From NCBI GenBank assembly GCA_004762125.1, contig SIHQ01000001.1:1-64000 (forward strand): a stretch of 64,000 bases of DNA. The letters are read 5' to 3'. This DNA is from Oceanospirillales bacterium. GTDB taxonomy: Bacteria > Pseudomonadota > Gammaproteobacteria > Pseudomonadales > Endozoicomonadaceae. Position numbers and translations under genes: made by a program. The number at the start of each line of letters is the position of its first letter. The stretch's first letter is position 1. The notes beneath the pieces were generated by a model. That model had not been told where the DNA came from, ran no database searches, and saw only the letters and a list, made by a program, of their open reading frames with translations. Shown here in pieces: positions 21,001 through 32,741 of the stretch.

Positions 21001-22552
21001 GGTTAGTCACCTGAGCAAACTGCTGACGGAAATAGTCGTACACCGAGCGAACTCTGCCCGACAATACAGCCATAGGTGTATCATCACCCATGGATCCAAC
21101 AGCTTCCTGACCGGATTCAACCAGAGGGCGGAATACCTGATCACGCTCTTCAAAGGTGACAGAAAACATCTTCTGATGAACATTCAGTTCATCGCTACCA
21201 AGGTGTTCAATGCGATGATCTTCATTACGGAACTGGGAACGAATACGATAAGAGTTTTCCTTCAACCACTTCTTGTATGGCTGTCGACTTTTCAGACTAT
21301 TATCAATGTCGTGGGCCTGATGCAACTCGCCCGTTTCAACATCGATCGCCAGAACTTCTCCAGGACCTACTCGACCTTTGGCAACAACATCTTCTGGTTT
21401 GTAGTCGTATACTCCCACTTCAGAAGCAACTGTCAGGTAACCATTTTTAGTTATTACCCAACGAGATGGACGCAAACCGTTTCGATCCAGAGCACATACC
21501 GCACGACGGCCGTCTGTTAAAACCAATCCAGCAGGGCCATCCCAGGGTTCCATGTGCATAGAGTTGTATTCGTAGAATGCACGCAGGCTTGGATCCATGG
21601 TATCCACATTCTGCCAGGCAGGCGGTACCAACATACGAATCGCACGGTAGAGATCTACTCCACCCGTGACAAGAATCTCCAGCATGTTATCGAGACTGGA
21701 TGAGTCAGAACCTGTACGGTTTACCAGCGGTGAAATCTGATCAAGCTCTGGTAACAGTTCTGACTTAAATTTGTTACGACGAGCCTGAGACCAGTTTCGG
21801 TTACCGGTAATAGTGTTAATTTCACCATTATGCGCCAGCAAGCGGAAAGGCTGAGCTAACTTCCAACGCGGCATCGTATTGGTTGAGAAACGCTGATGGA
21901 AAACACAAATAGAGGTTTCGAAGCGTTCATCTCCCAGATCCAGATAGAAGTTATCCAGATCTACCGGCATCATCAAACCCTTGTAGGTGATGACTCTGGA
22001 CGACAGAGAGCAGATATAAAAATCGGAATCAGAATTTAGAATCATGTTGACATGGCGACGAGCCATATAAAGACGAGCCGAAAATTCAGCATCGACTAAA
22101 TCACCAGGACTACCAATAAACAGCTGCTCAATAACGGGCAACTGCTCAAGAGCAATAGGTCCAAGGTAATCAGGATTAACCGGCACTTGACGCCAGCCAA
22201 TGATATCCAGACCTTTTTTACTCAACTCATCTTCAAGAGTTTTACGGGCAAAGTCGGCCTTCTCCCGATCCTGACTGAGAAAAACCATAGCCACTGCATA
22301 ATCTGCAGGCAATTCCTTACCCAGCTGTTCGCTAACAACTGTGCGAAAAAAGGTATCCGGTTTCTGAATCAGAAGACCACAACCGTCACCGGTTTTACCA
22401 TCTGCGGCAATACCACCACGGTGGGTCATACAGGTAAGTGCTTCAATCGCGGTTTTCAGAAGATGATGACTTTTATCACCTTCCATATGGGCTATAAGCC
22501 CGAAACCACAGTTATCCTTGAACTCCCCAGGATTATACAGACCTGCTTTCAT
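18095..22552 (-). CDS. gltB: Glutamate synthase large subunit
   Basis: Makes two glutamates from glutamine and 2-oxoglutarate; with glutamine synthetase it is the main ammonia-assimilation route. The 1485-residue protein has a short propeptide [14 protein letters not shown] that exposes the nucleophile C15 (CGFGLIAH). An Ntn glutaminase domain reaches to about 430. The FMN synthase domain follows ([44 protein letters not shown]). The [3Fe-4S] motif is [15 protein letters not shown]. The C-terminal GXGXG beta-helix includes [14 protein letters not shown] and [11 protein letters not shown]. The ATG at 22552 is preferred over the in-frame GTG at 22558. Confidence 0.97.
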   Translation of the reverse strand: MKAGLYNPGEFKDNCGFGLIAHMEGDKSHHLLKTAIEALTCMTHRGGIAADGKTGDGCGLLIQKPDTFFRTVVSEQLGKELPADYAVAMVFLSQDREKADFARKTLEDELSKKGLDIIGWRQVPVNPDYLGPIALEQLPVIEQLFIGSPGDLVDAEFSARLYMARRHVNMILNSDSDFYICSLSSRVITYKGLMMPVDLDNFYLDLGDERFETSICVFHQRFSTNTMPRWKLAQPFRLLAHNGEINTITGNRNWSQARRNKFKSELLPELDQISPLVNRTGSDSSSLDNMLEILVTGGVDLYRAIRMLVPPAWQNVDTMDPSLRAFYEYNSMHMEPWDGPAGLVLTDGRRAVCALDRNGLRPSRWVITKNGYLTVASEVGVYDYKPEDVVAKGRVGPGEVLAIDVETGELHQAHDIDNSLKSRQPYKKWLKENSYRIRSQFRNEDHRIEHLGSDELNVHQKMFSVTFEERDQVFRPLVESGQEAVGSMGDDTPMAVLSGRVRSVYDYFRQQFAQVTNPPIDPLREAIVMSLETCLGREKNVFEETAEHAIRVVLKSPVLSTTKFLNLIGASHPHKELEVATIQLNYKPETGLKAAIESICSQAEEAVRAGKVILHLTDRNIAQDCLPVHAAMATGAVHHHLIDAGLRSDANILVETATARDSHQFAVLIGFGATTIYPYLSYEIINDQVRSGEILADPLDAFKAYRKGIDKGLLKIMSKMGISTVASYRASQLFEAIGLSSDVVELCFRGVPSRLEGAGFKHFQKDQELLAGTAWKKRKPIQQGGLLKYVHDSEYHAFNPDVVQQLQKAVSTGDYEEFRRYSKLVNERPVATLRDLIKLKGASEALPLDQVEPVAAIVKRFDSAAMSLGALSPEAHEALAEAMNRLGGRSNSGEGGEDESRFGTNRVSKIKQIASGRFGVTPHYLVNADVLQIKVAQGAKPGEGGQLPGGKVNKLIARLRYSVPGVTLISPPPHHDIYSIEDLAQLIFDLKQVNPDALISVKLVSEPGVGTIAAGVAKAYADLITISGYDGGTAASPLTSIRYAGSPWELGLTEAHQALRSNDLRGKVRLQTDGGLKTGLDVVKAAILGAESYGFGTTPMVAMGCKYLRICHLNNCATGVATQNEYLRDNHFNGTVEMIMNFFTFVATEVREWLAMVGAKTLEEIVGRTELLELLPGNTDKQQGLDLTPIIQNDQIPADKPHTCQVDRNPSYDKGELAEEMVSLCLPGIESGKGGEFSFAVGNCDRSIGARLSGEIAKRHGNQGMSDHPLKLNLTGTAGQSFGVWNAGGLDMHLEGDANDYVGKGMTGGNLFIRPPQGSIFKSNEASIIGNTCLYGATGGTLLAAGKAGERLGVRNSGATAIVEGAGDHCCEYMTGGLVVVLGQTGYNFGAGMTGGFAYVLDMQRNFVDRYNHELVDIHRIDTESMEDYQSHLMGMLEEYVKKTGSEWGQEILEEFYDYRGRFWLVKPKAAGLDSLLASTRGRPE

Positions 22553-23015
22553 AGGCACTCTCTCATCGCCGGTTATTATTAATACTGCTGCTGACAGAAC
22601 ATCCTGATGATTGGTGTCACTGCATGCTCAGCCCTTGGCGCCTGAAAGTACGAATTTCTGATTTCAGAAACCGTCCCCCATACTTAAGACTGGATGGCAC
22701 TGGTGGCCATAACTGTTGATTGCTCGACAGAACGTCCTTTCTATCAAGAACCTTCTATCAAAAGCCTGGGAAACTATTTTTTGTTAGCGCCGTCTTTCCC
22801 AAGCTCTCTGAAGCAATCTTTATGCTATTTTGGAATTTATATTCACAAAAAAAGAAAATATATTCAATTTATATTTACTCTAACTAGAACGTCAAGACTT
22901 GTACCAGGAGGAAATAGAGCTCTATTTCAAACTCCACACAAGACAAGGGGTCGACCATTTTACACGGCCGACCCCTTAATCACAAATGAATAAAAAGAAC
23001 AATAAGTACTACTGT
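22553..23015. promoter_or_regulatory. 463-bp gap between aroB and gltB
   Basis: No credible gene. It holds the gltB upstream region on the minus strand, very AT-rich at about 22830-22890. Near the aroB end, a hairpin (AAGGGGTCG 22945-22953 with CGACCCCTT 22969-22977) probably marks the end of the aroKB transcript, but without a good U-tract. In Pseudomonas this spot carries a SPOR/DamX-like gene. None is recognisable here. Confidence 0.45.
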
Positions 23016-24107
23016 CTAACAAATACAAACATCACGCAGCATATGTTCAAACACATCAATATCAAACTCATCCGTTACTGCAGCTTTACCAACAGCATCC
23101 AGTAGCACCAGCCTTAAACGACCATCAAGCACTTTCTTGTCAACTATCATTAGCTCTTTAAATTGATTCGGTGTCATACCTTTAGGTGGCACAACGGGCA
23201 GGCCTGCTTGGCCAAGCAAACCAATCAATTCACTGACATCGGAATCAGTAATATTTCCCAATCGGGAGGAGAGTTCAGCAGCCATTGCCATACCTGCTGC
23301 AACAGCCTCACCGTGCAACCATTCGCCGTACCCCATTTGAGTTTCAATGGCGTGACCAAAGGTATGCCCAAGATTAAGGATGGCTCGTATTCCAGTCTCT
23401 GTTTCGTCCTGCGCAACGACTTGCGCCTTATCAAAACAGGAACGATGAATAGCATAGGTAAGGGCTTCATTTTTTCTGGCCATCAAGTCAGCCATGTTAT
23501 TTTTCAGCCAGTCATAGAATTCCGGATCACAAATAAGACCATACTTGATGATCTCTGCCATACCCGCAGAAAACTCTCTATCCGGTAATGTCTTTAATGT
23601 ATCTGTATCAATCAATACAACATTGGGTTGATGAAAAGCACCCATCATATTTTTACCCAAAGCATGATTAATCCCGGTCTTACCTCCAACCGATGAATCC
23701 ACTTGAGACAATAACGTGGTAGGCATCTGAATAAAATCAACACCACGCTGATAACAAGCGGCTGCAAAACCCGTCATATCGCCAACAACTCCACCACCCA
23801 AAGCAATGAGCGTTGTTTTTCTGGTATGACGAGACTCAAGTAGCTTATCGAAGATACTGTTCAGCGTATCCAGATTTTTGAAAACTTCACCATCTGGCAG
23901 AATGATTTCCGTAAGATCAAAACCGGCAAGCATTTCCTTGACTTGATTAAGATACAAGGGAGCTATCGTACTGTTGGTGACTATCGCTACCTGCCGACCT
24001 TTTATGTAAGGCAGCAGATACTCAGACTGACTGTCATTAGCAAACAACCCGACTCCAATAAAGATAGGATAACTTCTATCACCCAGATCAACATTCAGAT
24101 TCAGCAT
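23016..24107 (-). CDS. aroB: 3-dehydroquinate synthase
   Basis: Zinc and NAD-dependent enzyme that cyclises DAHP to 3-dehydroquinate, the second shikimate step. The 363 residues include the NAD-binding [42 protein letters not shown], the EIIKYGLI segment and the zinc-ligand motifs [11 protein letters not shown] and [11 protein letters not shown]. The start ATG at 24107 overlaps the aroK stop by one base (TGATG), with GAGGTG upstream, so aroKB is a coupled operon. The C-terminus ends in an unusual CIC. Confidence 0.97.
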   Translation of the reverse strand: MLNLNVDLGDRSYPIFIGVGLFANDSQSEYLLPYIKGRQVAIVTNSTIAPLYLNQVKEMLAGFDLTEIILPDGEVFKNLDTLNSIFDKLLESRHTRKTTLIALGGGVVGDMTGFAAACYQRGVDFIQMPTTLLSQVDSSVGGKTGINHALGKNMMGAFHQPNVVLIDTDTLKTLPDREFSAGMAEIIKYGLICDPEFYDWLKNNMADLMARKNEALTYAIHRSCFDKAQVVAQDETETGIRAILNLGHTFGHAIETQMGYGEWLHGEAVAAGMAMAAELSSRLGNITDSDVSELIGLLGQAGLPVVPPKGMTPNQFKELMIVDKKVLDGRLRLVLLDAVGKAAVTDEFDIDVFEHMLRDVCIC

Positions 24108-24631
24108 CAAACACCTCTACTGCTTTCCACAGCTTTTCTTATTTCCTGAATAACTGCTTTAGGCGTCAGTCGTTCGGTATCCAATTCAAGGTCAGCAATA
24201 GCCTTATAAAATGGCTCACGCTGTGCCAACAGATCTGATAACACCTGTTTACGGTCTGGCCGCTGTAACAAGGGACGTCTTTTATCCTTCTCCGTTCGAG
24301 CCAACTGAGTTTTAACAGAGGCTTTAAGAAAAACGACAAAACCATTCGTTCCCAGTTGCTGGCGATTTTCAAGGCGCATAATGGCACCACCACCTGTGGC
24401 AAGAACAACGCCCTTCATACTACAGAGCTCTTCTATTACCTGAATTTCTCGCTGACGAAAGCCTTCTTCACCTTCAACATCGAAAATCCAGGGGATATCA
24501 GCACCACTGCGTGCTTCGACTTCATGATCCGAGTCATAAAACGGAAGTCCCAGCTCTTTGGCTAGCATTCTGCCAATAGTGCTCTTTCCTGCCCCCATTG
24601 GGCCTACAAGATATATATTTGTTAACGGCAT
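24107..24631 (-). CDS. aroK: Shikimate kinase
   Basis: Phosphorylates shikimate at the 3-hydroxyl with ATP. The 174-residue P-loop protein has the Walker [13 protein letters not shown], the shikimate-binding [20 protein letters not shown], the glycine triad [11 protein letters not shown] and the lid segment KDKRRPLL. Length and order match E. coli AroK. It lies downstream of pilQ in the conserved pilMNOPQ-aroK-aroB order. A terminator-like hairpin after pilQ suggests it also has its own promoter in the 200-base gap. Confidence 0.97.
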   Translation of the reverse strand: MPLTNIYLVGPMGAGKSTIGRMLAKELGLPFYDSDHEVEARSGADIPWIFDVEGEEGFRQREIQVIEELCSMKGVVLATGGGAIMRLENRQQLGTNGFVVFLKASVKTQLARTEKDKRRPLLQRPDRKQVLSDLLAQREPFYKAIADLELDTERLTPKAVIQEIRKAVESSRGV

Positions 24632-24776
24632 TGCCTTTGTTAGCCTGACTTCCTGCCTGTATGTGCCGAGCGTAGCGCATGTTACAACTGGCTGACAACA
24701 CTCACTGTAATAACCGAGAGGAGAAACTTGAATTTACGGGGTGTTTTTACCGCTCTCGAAGAGAAAAAAACCTACC

Positions 24777-24807
24777 CTAAAGAAAACGGGAGCCTAAGGC
24801 TCCCGTT
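24777..24807 (-). terminator. Rho-independent terminator of the pil operon
   Basis: A perfect 10-bp stem AACGGGAGCC / GGCTCCCGTT (24785-24807) with a 3-base loop is followed on the minus strand by TTTTCTTT. It lies 25 bases past the pilQ stop. Confidence 0.9.
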
Positions 24808-24831
24808 GAATGGACTAGATAGCAGCCAGAG

Positions 24832-26910
24832 TTATCTGAGTGTCACCTGATCATTAATAATTCTTGGAGTAATAAAGATCATCAACTCGGTCTTAACATT
24901 AGAGTGAGTATCCTTACGGAATAATCGGCCAAGATATGGCACATCACCTAATACAGGTACCTTGACCTCACTGTTCTTCTTAACTTGAGTGAAAACACCA
25001 CCAAGAACAACCGTTTCCCCATCTCTAACAAGAACCTGTGTATTTACTTCGTTCTTATTAATGGTTGGCACTCCATTGGGAGCATTAGCACCCTGTGAGT
25101 CATTAGTGACCTTTACTTCCATAATGATACTGCCCTCAGGCGTAATCTGGGGAGTTACCTCCAGAGAGAGCACAGCATCTTTAAACGCTACCGAGGTAGC
25201 ACCACTAGATGTTTTCTCTTCATAAGGAATTTCTTTACCAGATTTAATTATCGCTTTGGTCTTGTCCGCTGTAATTACCTTTGGCTGAGAAATAGTTTCA
25301 CCACCACCATCAGAAAGAATCGCCGATAATTCGAGATTCAGTAGAGAGCTGTTTGATGCAAAACCGATAGCCAAGGAAGCTGCATTCGCCCCTGATACAC
25401 CATAATCAATAAATGGAGATCCATTGGTTATCTGGGTAACTGGAGAGCCGTCTTTAATAACAGCTTCAGTTCCCTGCCCACCAAAGGCAAGTCCCTTACC
25501 GTTATCTCCAAGCTGCTTTGCTCCACTCCATTTGACGCCCAACTCTCTGGTAAAGTTGGAATCGACGTTAACAATACGCGCCTCAATCATTACCTGCTTG
25601 ACCGGAATATCCAGACGCTGAATCAGAGCACGAATCTCATCGAGCTTCCGCTGGGTATCCTTGATCAATAAGCTATTTGTACGATCAACTACTTGAACAG
25701 AACCACGATCAGTCAGAAGAGTTGTATCCTCCCCATCACCACCGAGCACTATTGCAATTTCCGCAGCATCTGCATAATTAATCTGAATCAAATCAGTATA
25801 AACAGGAGCCAGCTCTCGAATTTGTTTGTTATTTTCCAACTGCTGCCGTTCACGGATAGCAATTTCTTCTGCAGGCGCAACAGTCAAGACATTGCCTTCA
25901 AGACGCTTATCCAGGCCTTTGGATTTCAAAACGATATCCAGAGCCTGATCCCAGGGCACATTCTGCAAACGCAGGGTCACGTTGCCGCTGACTGTATCAG
26001 ATGCAACAAGGTTCAAATCAGTGAAGTCAGCAATCAGCTGAAGAACCGCACGAACCTCAATATCCTGGAAATTTAGAGAGAGCTTATCACCCTTGTAAGT
26101 CAGCCCTTTACGGCCTCGAGCATAATCTTTCTCGGAAAGCGGCTTAACACTGACGGTCAAAGTATTATCCGTCTGGTAGGCAAGATGTTCATATTTCCCA
26201 GTCGGTTCAATAATAACGACCGAGTTACCATCTTCAATCTTGGCATCGATGAATTTCACAGGTGTTGCAAAATCAATTACATCCAGACGATTCCGCAAAC
26301 GACCAGGTAATACGTTGCCCTGAAATTCCAGACGAATTCGACCACCCTGCTCACTCATATCCATTGGGATATTCGAGGTCGCCAAAGTAATAACTACGTT
26401 ACCCTCGCCTTCATCACCGCGTTTGAAATCGATATGAGTAATGCCGGCACCGCCGGGTTCAGCCAAAGGCGCTCCAGAACCAGCAATGCTTCTTAAAGGT
26501 GCTTTGGCTGACGAGCCTTCAGCACCCACATAAACATACAGGACGTTACCGTCAGTTTTGGTGGTATAACCAGAAGCTGTTTTGAGGTTTACGACTAAAC
26601 GGGTACGTTCACCAGCTTCAAGGACGGTTACACTTTTAGTATTTTCAAAACCGATCTCGTTGTACTTAGGCAAAGCGCTACGAGTAAAAGGCAGGTCAAG
26701 TGAGATTCTTGGTGGCTGTTCAATCGTATATCCGCGAGCCTGTGGTGCTGGCCCATCAAACATTAGACGTAGCTCTACAATATCCCCCGGCAATGTGCCT
26801 GCATCGAGCTTTTTAAGCGTCACCCCCCACGCAGACAGCGGCAACCATGCCAACAACGTATACAGTAAAATCCGTACTGCGCTGGCCTTCAACACGGGTT
26901 TGTTGTTCAT
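24832..26910 (-). CDS. pilQ: Type IV pilus secretin PilQ
   Basis: Forms the outer-membrane ring through which the type IV pilus extends. The 692 residues start with a signal peptide (1-29). Two AMIN peptidoglycan-binding domains follow (about 35-115 and 155-255), then an STN domain (about 275-345, LSLNFQDIEVRAVLQLIADFT). A secretin N domain spans about 365-440. The secretin core (about 500-690) has VPVLGDVPYLGRLFR and ELMIFITPRI. Length is typical of PilQ (P. aeruginosa about 714). It is the last gene of pilMNOPQ. The 180-base gap before it is larger than elsewhere in the operon. Confidence 0.96.
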   Translation of the reverse strand: MNNKPVLKASAVRILLYTLLAWLPLSAWGVTLKKLDAGTLPGDIVELRLMFDGPAPQARGYTIEQPPRISLDLPFTRSALPKYNEIGFENTKSVTVLEAGERTRLVVNLKTASGYTTKTDGNVLYVYVGAEGSSAKAPLRSIAGSGAPLAEPGGAGITHIDFKRGDEGEGNVVITLATSNIPMDMSEQGGRIRLEFQGNVLPGRLRNRLDVIDFATPVKFIDAKIEDGNSVVIIEPTGKYEHLAYQTDNTLTVSVKPLSEKDYARGRKGLTYKGDKLSLNFQDIEVRAVLQLIADFTDLNLVASDTVSGNVTLRLQNVPWDQALDIVLKSKGLDKRLEGNVLTVAPAEEIAIRERQQLENNKQIRELAPVYTDLIQINYADAAEIAIVLGGDGEDTTLLTDRGSVQVVDRTNSLLIKDTQRKLDEIRALIQRLDIPVKQVMIEARIVNVDSNFTRELGVKWSGAKQLGDNGKGLAFGGQGTEAVIKDGSPVTQITNGSPFIDYGVSGANAASLAIGFASNSSLLNLELSAILSDGGGETISQPKVITADKTKAIIKSGKEIPYEEKTSSGATSVAFKDAVLSLEVTPQITPEGSIIMEVKVTNDSQGANAPNGVPTINKNEVNTQVLVRDGETVVLGGVFTQVKKNSEVKVPVLGDVPYLGRLFRKDTHSNVKTELMIFITPRIINDQVTLR

Positions 26911-27090
26911 TTACTTAACCCACTCAACTTATTCATAATTGTTGTTCTAATCGGCATAACATCCAAAAGATTCAATTTTTGCACAGGGATGAAGCCTATC
27001 AGATATATAAACAAGAATTCCATTTCATGACAGAGCGATGATATCCATATCAGGTAAGACTGACTAAACGAGCCAGCCTACCTATTTCGC

Positions 27091-27621
27091 TCAGGGTTGA
27101 CCAAGGTCAAGGCGCATAGTTCGAGGGCGTTCAATCCACACCTCGGACCCGGCCGGTACGATCTCAATGATGCGTAACTCACTGTCATCGATATAAGTAA
27201 TGCGGCCATGATTCCTGCCAAGGTAATCCCCCACCCTGACTCGGTGAATACCATCAGTTCCCTTAACAAGGCCCCACAGGCCATCGTCATTACTGATAGA
27301 ACCCACCATGGCAAACACTTCAATATCGAACTGCTCCAGATATTGCTTTACACGCCCTTCATCAGGGCGAACATTACTGTTAAATTCTCGATCCGAAGCC
27401 TTGATTTTAATCGGTGGTTCAAACGGACTTCTCAATCCGGATGCCCGATAGGCAAAGGCTTCATAAGGAGTAAACGTTGGCAAAGGCTCAATTCGGCCAG
27501 AAGGCTTCGCTTTAATATCCGCCATATACTGATCAAGATCAGAATACCCGCTATTACCACCAAAACAGCCGGTAAGGGTGAGCGCAGAAAGTGGAATAAG
27601 GAGTTTATTGAGCTTAATCAT
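27091..27621 (-). CDS. pilP: Type IV pilus alignment lipoprotein PilP
   Basis: Inner-membrane lipoprotein that links the PilMNO alignment complex to the secretin PilQ. The 176 residues carry a lipoprotein signal with lipobox LTGC (C about residue 19). A linker (YMADIKAKPSGRIEPLPTF) and the YRASGLRSPFEPP segment lead into the C-terminal HR-domain beta-fold (VGSISNDDGLWGLVKGTDGIHRVRVGDYLGRNHGRI). The ATG at 27621 overlaps the pilO stop as TGATG. Confidence 0.95.
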   Translation of the reverse strand: MIKLNKLLIPLSALTLTGCFGGNSGYSDLDQYMADIKAKPSGRIEPLPTFTPYEAFAYRASGLRSPFEPPIKIKASDREFNSNVRPDEGRVKQYLEQFDIEVFAMVGSISNDDGLWGLVKGTDGIHRVRVGDYLGRNHGRITYIDDSELRIIEIVPAGSEVWIERPRTMRLDLGQP

Positions 27622-28235
27622 CACTCTGACTCCTTATCGTTGTATCGATAGGTTCTCGCCAGAATTTCCATCTTCAAAATCTGACCATTACCGGAAGGAG
27701 TGATTGCAAAATCATGCAAAGTAACAATTCGGGGCAAACTGGCTACACCACTGACAAAAGCCCCAAGGTCATGATAATTACCGCTGACCACGATACTGAT
27801 AGGCAATTCGATATAAAACTCGGTGGTTTTTTCTGGTTGAAGCTTGATCGTTTCAAAGTTCAGACCTGCACCACGACCAGTAAAGGAAATATCCTCCAAA
27901 AGACCGGGCACTTCTGTATCACTAGGAAGCTGCTTTACCAGCGCACCAAAGGAAGCTTCCATTTCTTTCATTTGAACTCGATAAGAACTCAAGTTAGCCG
28001 CTTGAAAGGCCTTCACCTGAAACTGTCGTTTTAACTCTACCTCCTGCGCAGTGACTCGATCATAATTGCTCTGAAGATCACTGAGGTGCAACTGGTAACC
28101 AAGAAACATCACAACAACAAGAGTCAGGATACAGGCAATAATTCGAACAGGGAGTGGCCAGGCACCGACATTTTCAAGGTCGAGTTCTGACAAATCCATA
28201 TCATTCAGTTTTTTCAGAGAATCAGCCAAACTCAT
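27621..28235 (-). CDS. pilO: Type IV pilus alignment protein PilO
   Basis: Bitopic inner-membrane protein that heterodimerises with PilN in the pilus alignment complex. It has 204 residues: a short cytoplasmic part, one membrane helix (about 30-48), a coiled coil (about 50-100), then the ferredoxin-like periplasmic domain containing VPGLLEDISFTGRGAGL and FYIELPISIVVSGNYHDLGAFVSGVASLPRIV. It overlaps pilN by four bases (ATGA) and pilP by one. The tight coupling fits a 1:1 complex. Confidence 0.95.
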   Translation of the reverse strand: MSLADSLKKLNDMDLSELDLENVGAWPLPVRIIACILTLVVVMFLGYQLHLSDLQSNYDRVTAQEVELKRQFQVKAFQAANLSSYRVQMKEMEASFGALVKQLPSDTEVPGLLEDISFTGRGAGLNFETIKLQPEKTTEFYIELPISIVVSGNYHDLGAFVSGVASLPRIVTLHDFAITPSGNGQILKMEILARTYRYNDKESE

Positions 28236-28797
28236 GACCCATCCTCCTCTCCGACATCCGGTGACGTTCTTACCACCGTCAGATCAAACTCATTCATCCT
28301 TTCACCACTAAAGCTGACCTTCTTAACCGCTGTCAGATTCGGGTTTGTAAACCATTCTGAAGAGTCGAAGTTACGCATCAAACCAGAGATGCGATTATTG
28401 GATTCAGCAATACCCACCAGGGTCAGCTGTTCACCATCCAGTTTGAGTTTTTTGAAGTGCACACCATCCGGAACAACACGAGCCAGCTGATCAAAGACCC
28501 GAACAATAATAGGTCGATTGCCCTGTAAACTTTGAATGACTTCCATTCTCTCAAGCAGCTGCGAACGTTTCTCTCTCAGCTTCTTGATTTCAGAAATACT
28601 TTTATCAAGCAAGGTAATCTTGTTTTGCAGGTACTGGTTTCGCCCTTGCTGTTGGCTGATCGCATTACTGGCCATCATGTCTGACAGGAAGATCAGAACA
28701 CCGCCCAGCAACATAGTGCCAATCCATGCGGCCACAAAGCGTTTTTTCCGCTCTTCACGAAGCTCTTCACGCCAAGGCCTAAGATTAATTCTTGCCA

Positions 28798-28798
<1 letters not shown>
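28232..28798 (-). CDS. pilN: Type IV pilus assembly protein PilN
   Basis: Inner-membrane partner of PilO. Its cytoplasmic N-terminus binds PilM through the INLRPWREE motif, which is visible at residues 4-12. The 188 residues continue with a membrane helix (about 22-40), a coiled coil (about 45-90) and a periplasmic fold (VPDGVHFKKLKLDGEQLTLVGIAESNNRIS). The start ATG overlaps the pilM stop as TGATG, and the end overlaps pilO by four bases. Confidence 0.95.
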
Positions 28799-30176
<1,378 letters not shown>

Positions 30177-32666
30177 ATGAAGCGATCTGCAAAACTATTA
30201 AAATTTTTTCTGTGGAGCGGTCTTGCTTCCATCAGTGGTTTATTACTGGTTTCAGCCAGTGTTTTTCTCTACCTGAGTCCCTCCCTGCCTTCAGTGGACT
30301 CTCTCAGGGACACGCATCTGCAGACACCTCTGCGAATTTACTCAAAAGATGAGTTGCTTATTGCCGAGTTTGGTGAAAAGCGCCGAACCCCCGTACATTT
30401 TGAAGACACTCCTGAAAAACTGGTAAAAGCCTTCATGGCAGCTGAGGATGATAGGTTTTACTACCATCCAGGCGTCGATATCGTAGGCTTACTGCGCGCT
30501 GCAGTTCAACTGGTCTCCACCGGTCGTATTCAGTCTGGTGGTAGTACTATCACCATGCAGGTTGCCAAGAATTTCTTTCTGAGCCATGAACGAGTTTTTT
30601 CCAGAAAATTCAATGAGATCCTGCTCGCTCTGCAGATTGAGCAAGAGTTAACAAAAAACGAAATTTTCGAGCTCTACCTCAATAAAATTTATCTGGGTAA
30701 CCGGGCCTATGGTGTTCAGGCTGCTGCACAAGTTTATTACGGAAAATCCATCAACGAGCTTAGTCTCGCGCAACTGGCGATGATTGCTGGACTGCCCAAA
30801 GCACCTTCCAGATATAACCCTATTAATGACCCTGATCGAGCCCTGATTCGTCGTAACTGGATACTTGGCCGCATGCAGGAGCTGGGTTATATCAGAGACG
30901 AAGACTATCAAGTGGCCGTCACTGACCCCGTCACTGCAAGTTATCACGGTACTCGTATAGAGCTTCAGGCACCTTATATTGCCGAGATGGTTCGTCAGGA
31001 GATGGTCGAAAGGTTTGGACCTGAAACTTATACAGAAGGCTTCAGAGTTTACACAACGGTAGACAGCAGACTTCAGGAAACGGCTAATCATTCTGTTGCC
31101 AACGGACTGTTCGCCTACACCGAGAAGCATGGCTACAAAGGTCCTATTCGCAACCTGAATGAAGACAACCATATCGGCGATGAGGATGAATCCTTTGCTG
31201 TCTGGCAGAAAGCGCTTAAAAAAGCGCGCTCTGCGGGCCCTCTCAAACCAGCTGTCATAACTCTTGTAGAAGAACAGTCCGCCACTATTCTGATGAAGCA
31301 GAGCAAAGTCACCATTTTAGATTGGGATAATATTGAGTGGGCGAAGAAATACATCAATGTGAATGCCTTTGGTCATAACCCGAAGGCTGCAACAGATGTA
31401 TTAAAAACCGGTGATTTGATCTGGGTTCGTCAGATGGAAGATGGCCGCTTCCGACTGGCTCAGGAACCAGAAGCTCAATCCTCCCTGATATCAGTGAACC
31501 CTGAATCAGGCGCCATTCTGGCCCTACTTGGTGGTTTTAATTTCTACGACAGCATGTACAACCGTGCAACCCAAGCTGTCAGGCAAGCAGGCTCTTCTTT
31601 CAAACCTTTTGTTTATGCATCGGCACTGGATGATGGACTGACTGCAGCCACTATTATCAATGACGCTCCTGTTGTCTTTGCCGACGAAGGCCTTGAGGGC
31701 ACTTGGCGTCCGAACAATGACAATATGAAATTCAATGGCCCCATGAGGTTAAGGGAAGGGCTTTATCGCTCCAGAAACCTGATCTCCATCCGTGTCCTCA
31801 GGGAAGTCGGTATAAGCAAAGCGGTTGAATTCATGGACAAACTGGGCCTACCAAAAGAAGCTATTACCCAAAACTTGTCGCTTGCTCTGGGCAATGTTGC
31901 GATGACGCCACTGGAGATGACCACTGGTTATGCAACCATTGCCAATGGCGGATTTAAGGTAACCCCCTACCTGATCAATAAAGTCGAAGTACTTGATGAA
32001 GTTGTTTTCAAAACGTCTCCAACCATTGTCTGCAGAGAGTGCTTGAAGCAGGAAGATAACGAAGAGACTTCTGCTGAACAAACTATCGAGAGCAGCTCTG
32101 ATCTTTCTGCTTCAGTGGACATGTCTGAACTGGCAACGGCTATAGAAGCAGAAGAAACCGACAAAATCACTCCGGCAGAACAGGTTATGGACCCCAGAGT
32201 TAATTACATCATAAACGACATTTTGCGTGATGTTATCTGGAAAGGAACAGGTAAGCGTGCACGTGCTCTGGAACGTCATGATATTGGAGGAAAGACAGGC
32301 ACTACTAACGACAGTAAGGATGTCTGGTTTATTGGATTCAATCCGAATGTTCTGACCAGCGTCTGGGTCGGAATGGACAACAATACAACATTGGGCCGAT
32401 GGGAATACGGTGGTAATACTGCATTACCTATATGGCTTAGCTATATGAAAGTAGCTCTGGAAGGCATGCCTGAGCAGCGCCTACCACAGCCTGAAGGTAT
32501 AGTAACCGTTAAAATAGATCCGGAAACCGGACAGCTGGCCAATCAGGGTAACCCTAACGCCATCTTTGAACTGTTCCGAAAGGAAAACACACCAAAGGTG
32601 AGCAGCCCAGATACTTCTGCTAAGGAAGATGGAACACCGACATTCAAACCTGAAGATCTGTTTTAA
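30177..32666 (+). CDS. mrcA: Penicillin-binding protein 1A
   Basis: Bifunctional class A PBP that polymerises and cross-links peptidoglycan. It has 829 residues. An N-terminal anchor covers about 8-35. The GT51 glycosyltransferase domain has the catalytic glutamate E90 in AAEDDRFYYHPGVD and GGSTITMQVAKN. An OB-like insert spans about 320-430. The transpeptidase domain has S473-x-x-K476 (SSFKP), SRN at 532-534 and KTGT at 706-709. An acidic insertion (about 625-668) before the third motif looks species-specific. It is divergent from the pil operon and ends in a bidirectional terminator shared with maeB. Confidence 0.96.
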   Translation: MKRSAKLLKFFLWSGLASISGLLLVSASVFLYLSPSLPSVDSLRDTHLQTPLRIYSKDELLIAEFGEKRRTPVHFEDTPEKLVKAFMAAEDDRFYYHPGVDIVGLLRAAVQLVSTGRIQSGGSTITMQVAKNFFLSHERVFSRKFNEILLALQIEQELTKNEIFELYLNKIYLGNRAYGVQAAAQVYYGKSINELSLAQLAMIAGLPKAPSRYNPINDPDRALIRRNWILGRMQELGYIRDEDYQVAVTDPVTASYHGTRIELQAPYIAEMVRQEMVERFGPETYTEGFRVYTTVDSRLQETANHSVANGLFAYTEKHGYKGPIRNLNEDNHIGDEDESFAVWQKALKKARSAGPLKPAVITLVEEQSATILMKQSKVTILDWDNIEWAKKYINVNAFGHNPKAATDVLKTGDLIWVRQMEDGRFRLAQEPEAQSSLISVNPESGAILALLGGFNFYDSMYNRATQAVRQAGSSFKPFVYASALDDGLTAATIINDAPVVFADEGLEGTWRPNNDNMKFNGPMRLREGLYRSRNLISIRVLREVGISKAVEFMDKLGLPKEAITQNLSLALGNVAMTPLEMTTGYATIANGGFKVTPYLINKVEVLDEVVFKTSPTIVCRECLKQEDNEETSAEQTIESSSDLSASVDMSELATAIEAEETDKITPAEQVMDPRVNYIINDILRDVIWKGTGKRARALERHDIGGKTGTTNDSKDVWFIGFNPNVLTSVWVGMDNNTTLGRWEYGGNTALPIWLSYMKVALEGMPEQRLPQPEGIVTVKIDPETGQLANQGNPNAIFELFRKENTPKVSSPDTSAKEDGTPTFKPEDLF

Positions 32667-32680
32667 CAGGCACTGAATCG

Positions 32681-32722
32681 AAAAAGCCCGCTACTTAATT
32701 AATTCAAGTAGCGGGCTTTTTT
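32681..32722. terminator. Bidirectional terminator between mrcA and maeB
   Basis: AAAAAGCCCGCTACTT (32681-32696) is perfectly complementary to AAGTAGCGGGCTTTTT. T runs follow the stem on both strands, serving the two convergent genes. Confidence 0.95.
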
Positions 32723-32741
32723 ATATGCATAATCAGTATCT

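Noticed and set aside
20633-21520. 295-codon plus-strand ORF inside gltB
   Set aside because: Antisense shadow of the glutaminase and central domains; composition is biased and nothing resembles a protein family.
22694-22993. 99-codon plus-strand ORF between gltB and aroB
   Set aside because: No ribosome site or homology, and it runs through the AT-rich gltB upstream region and a hairpin.
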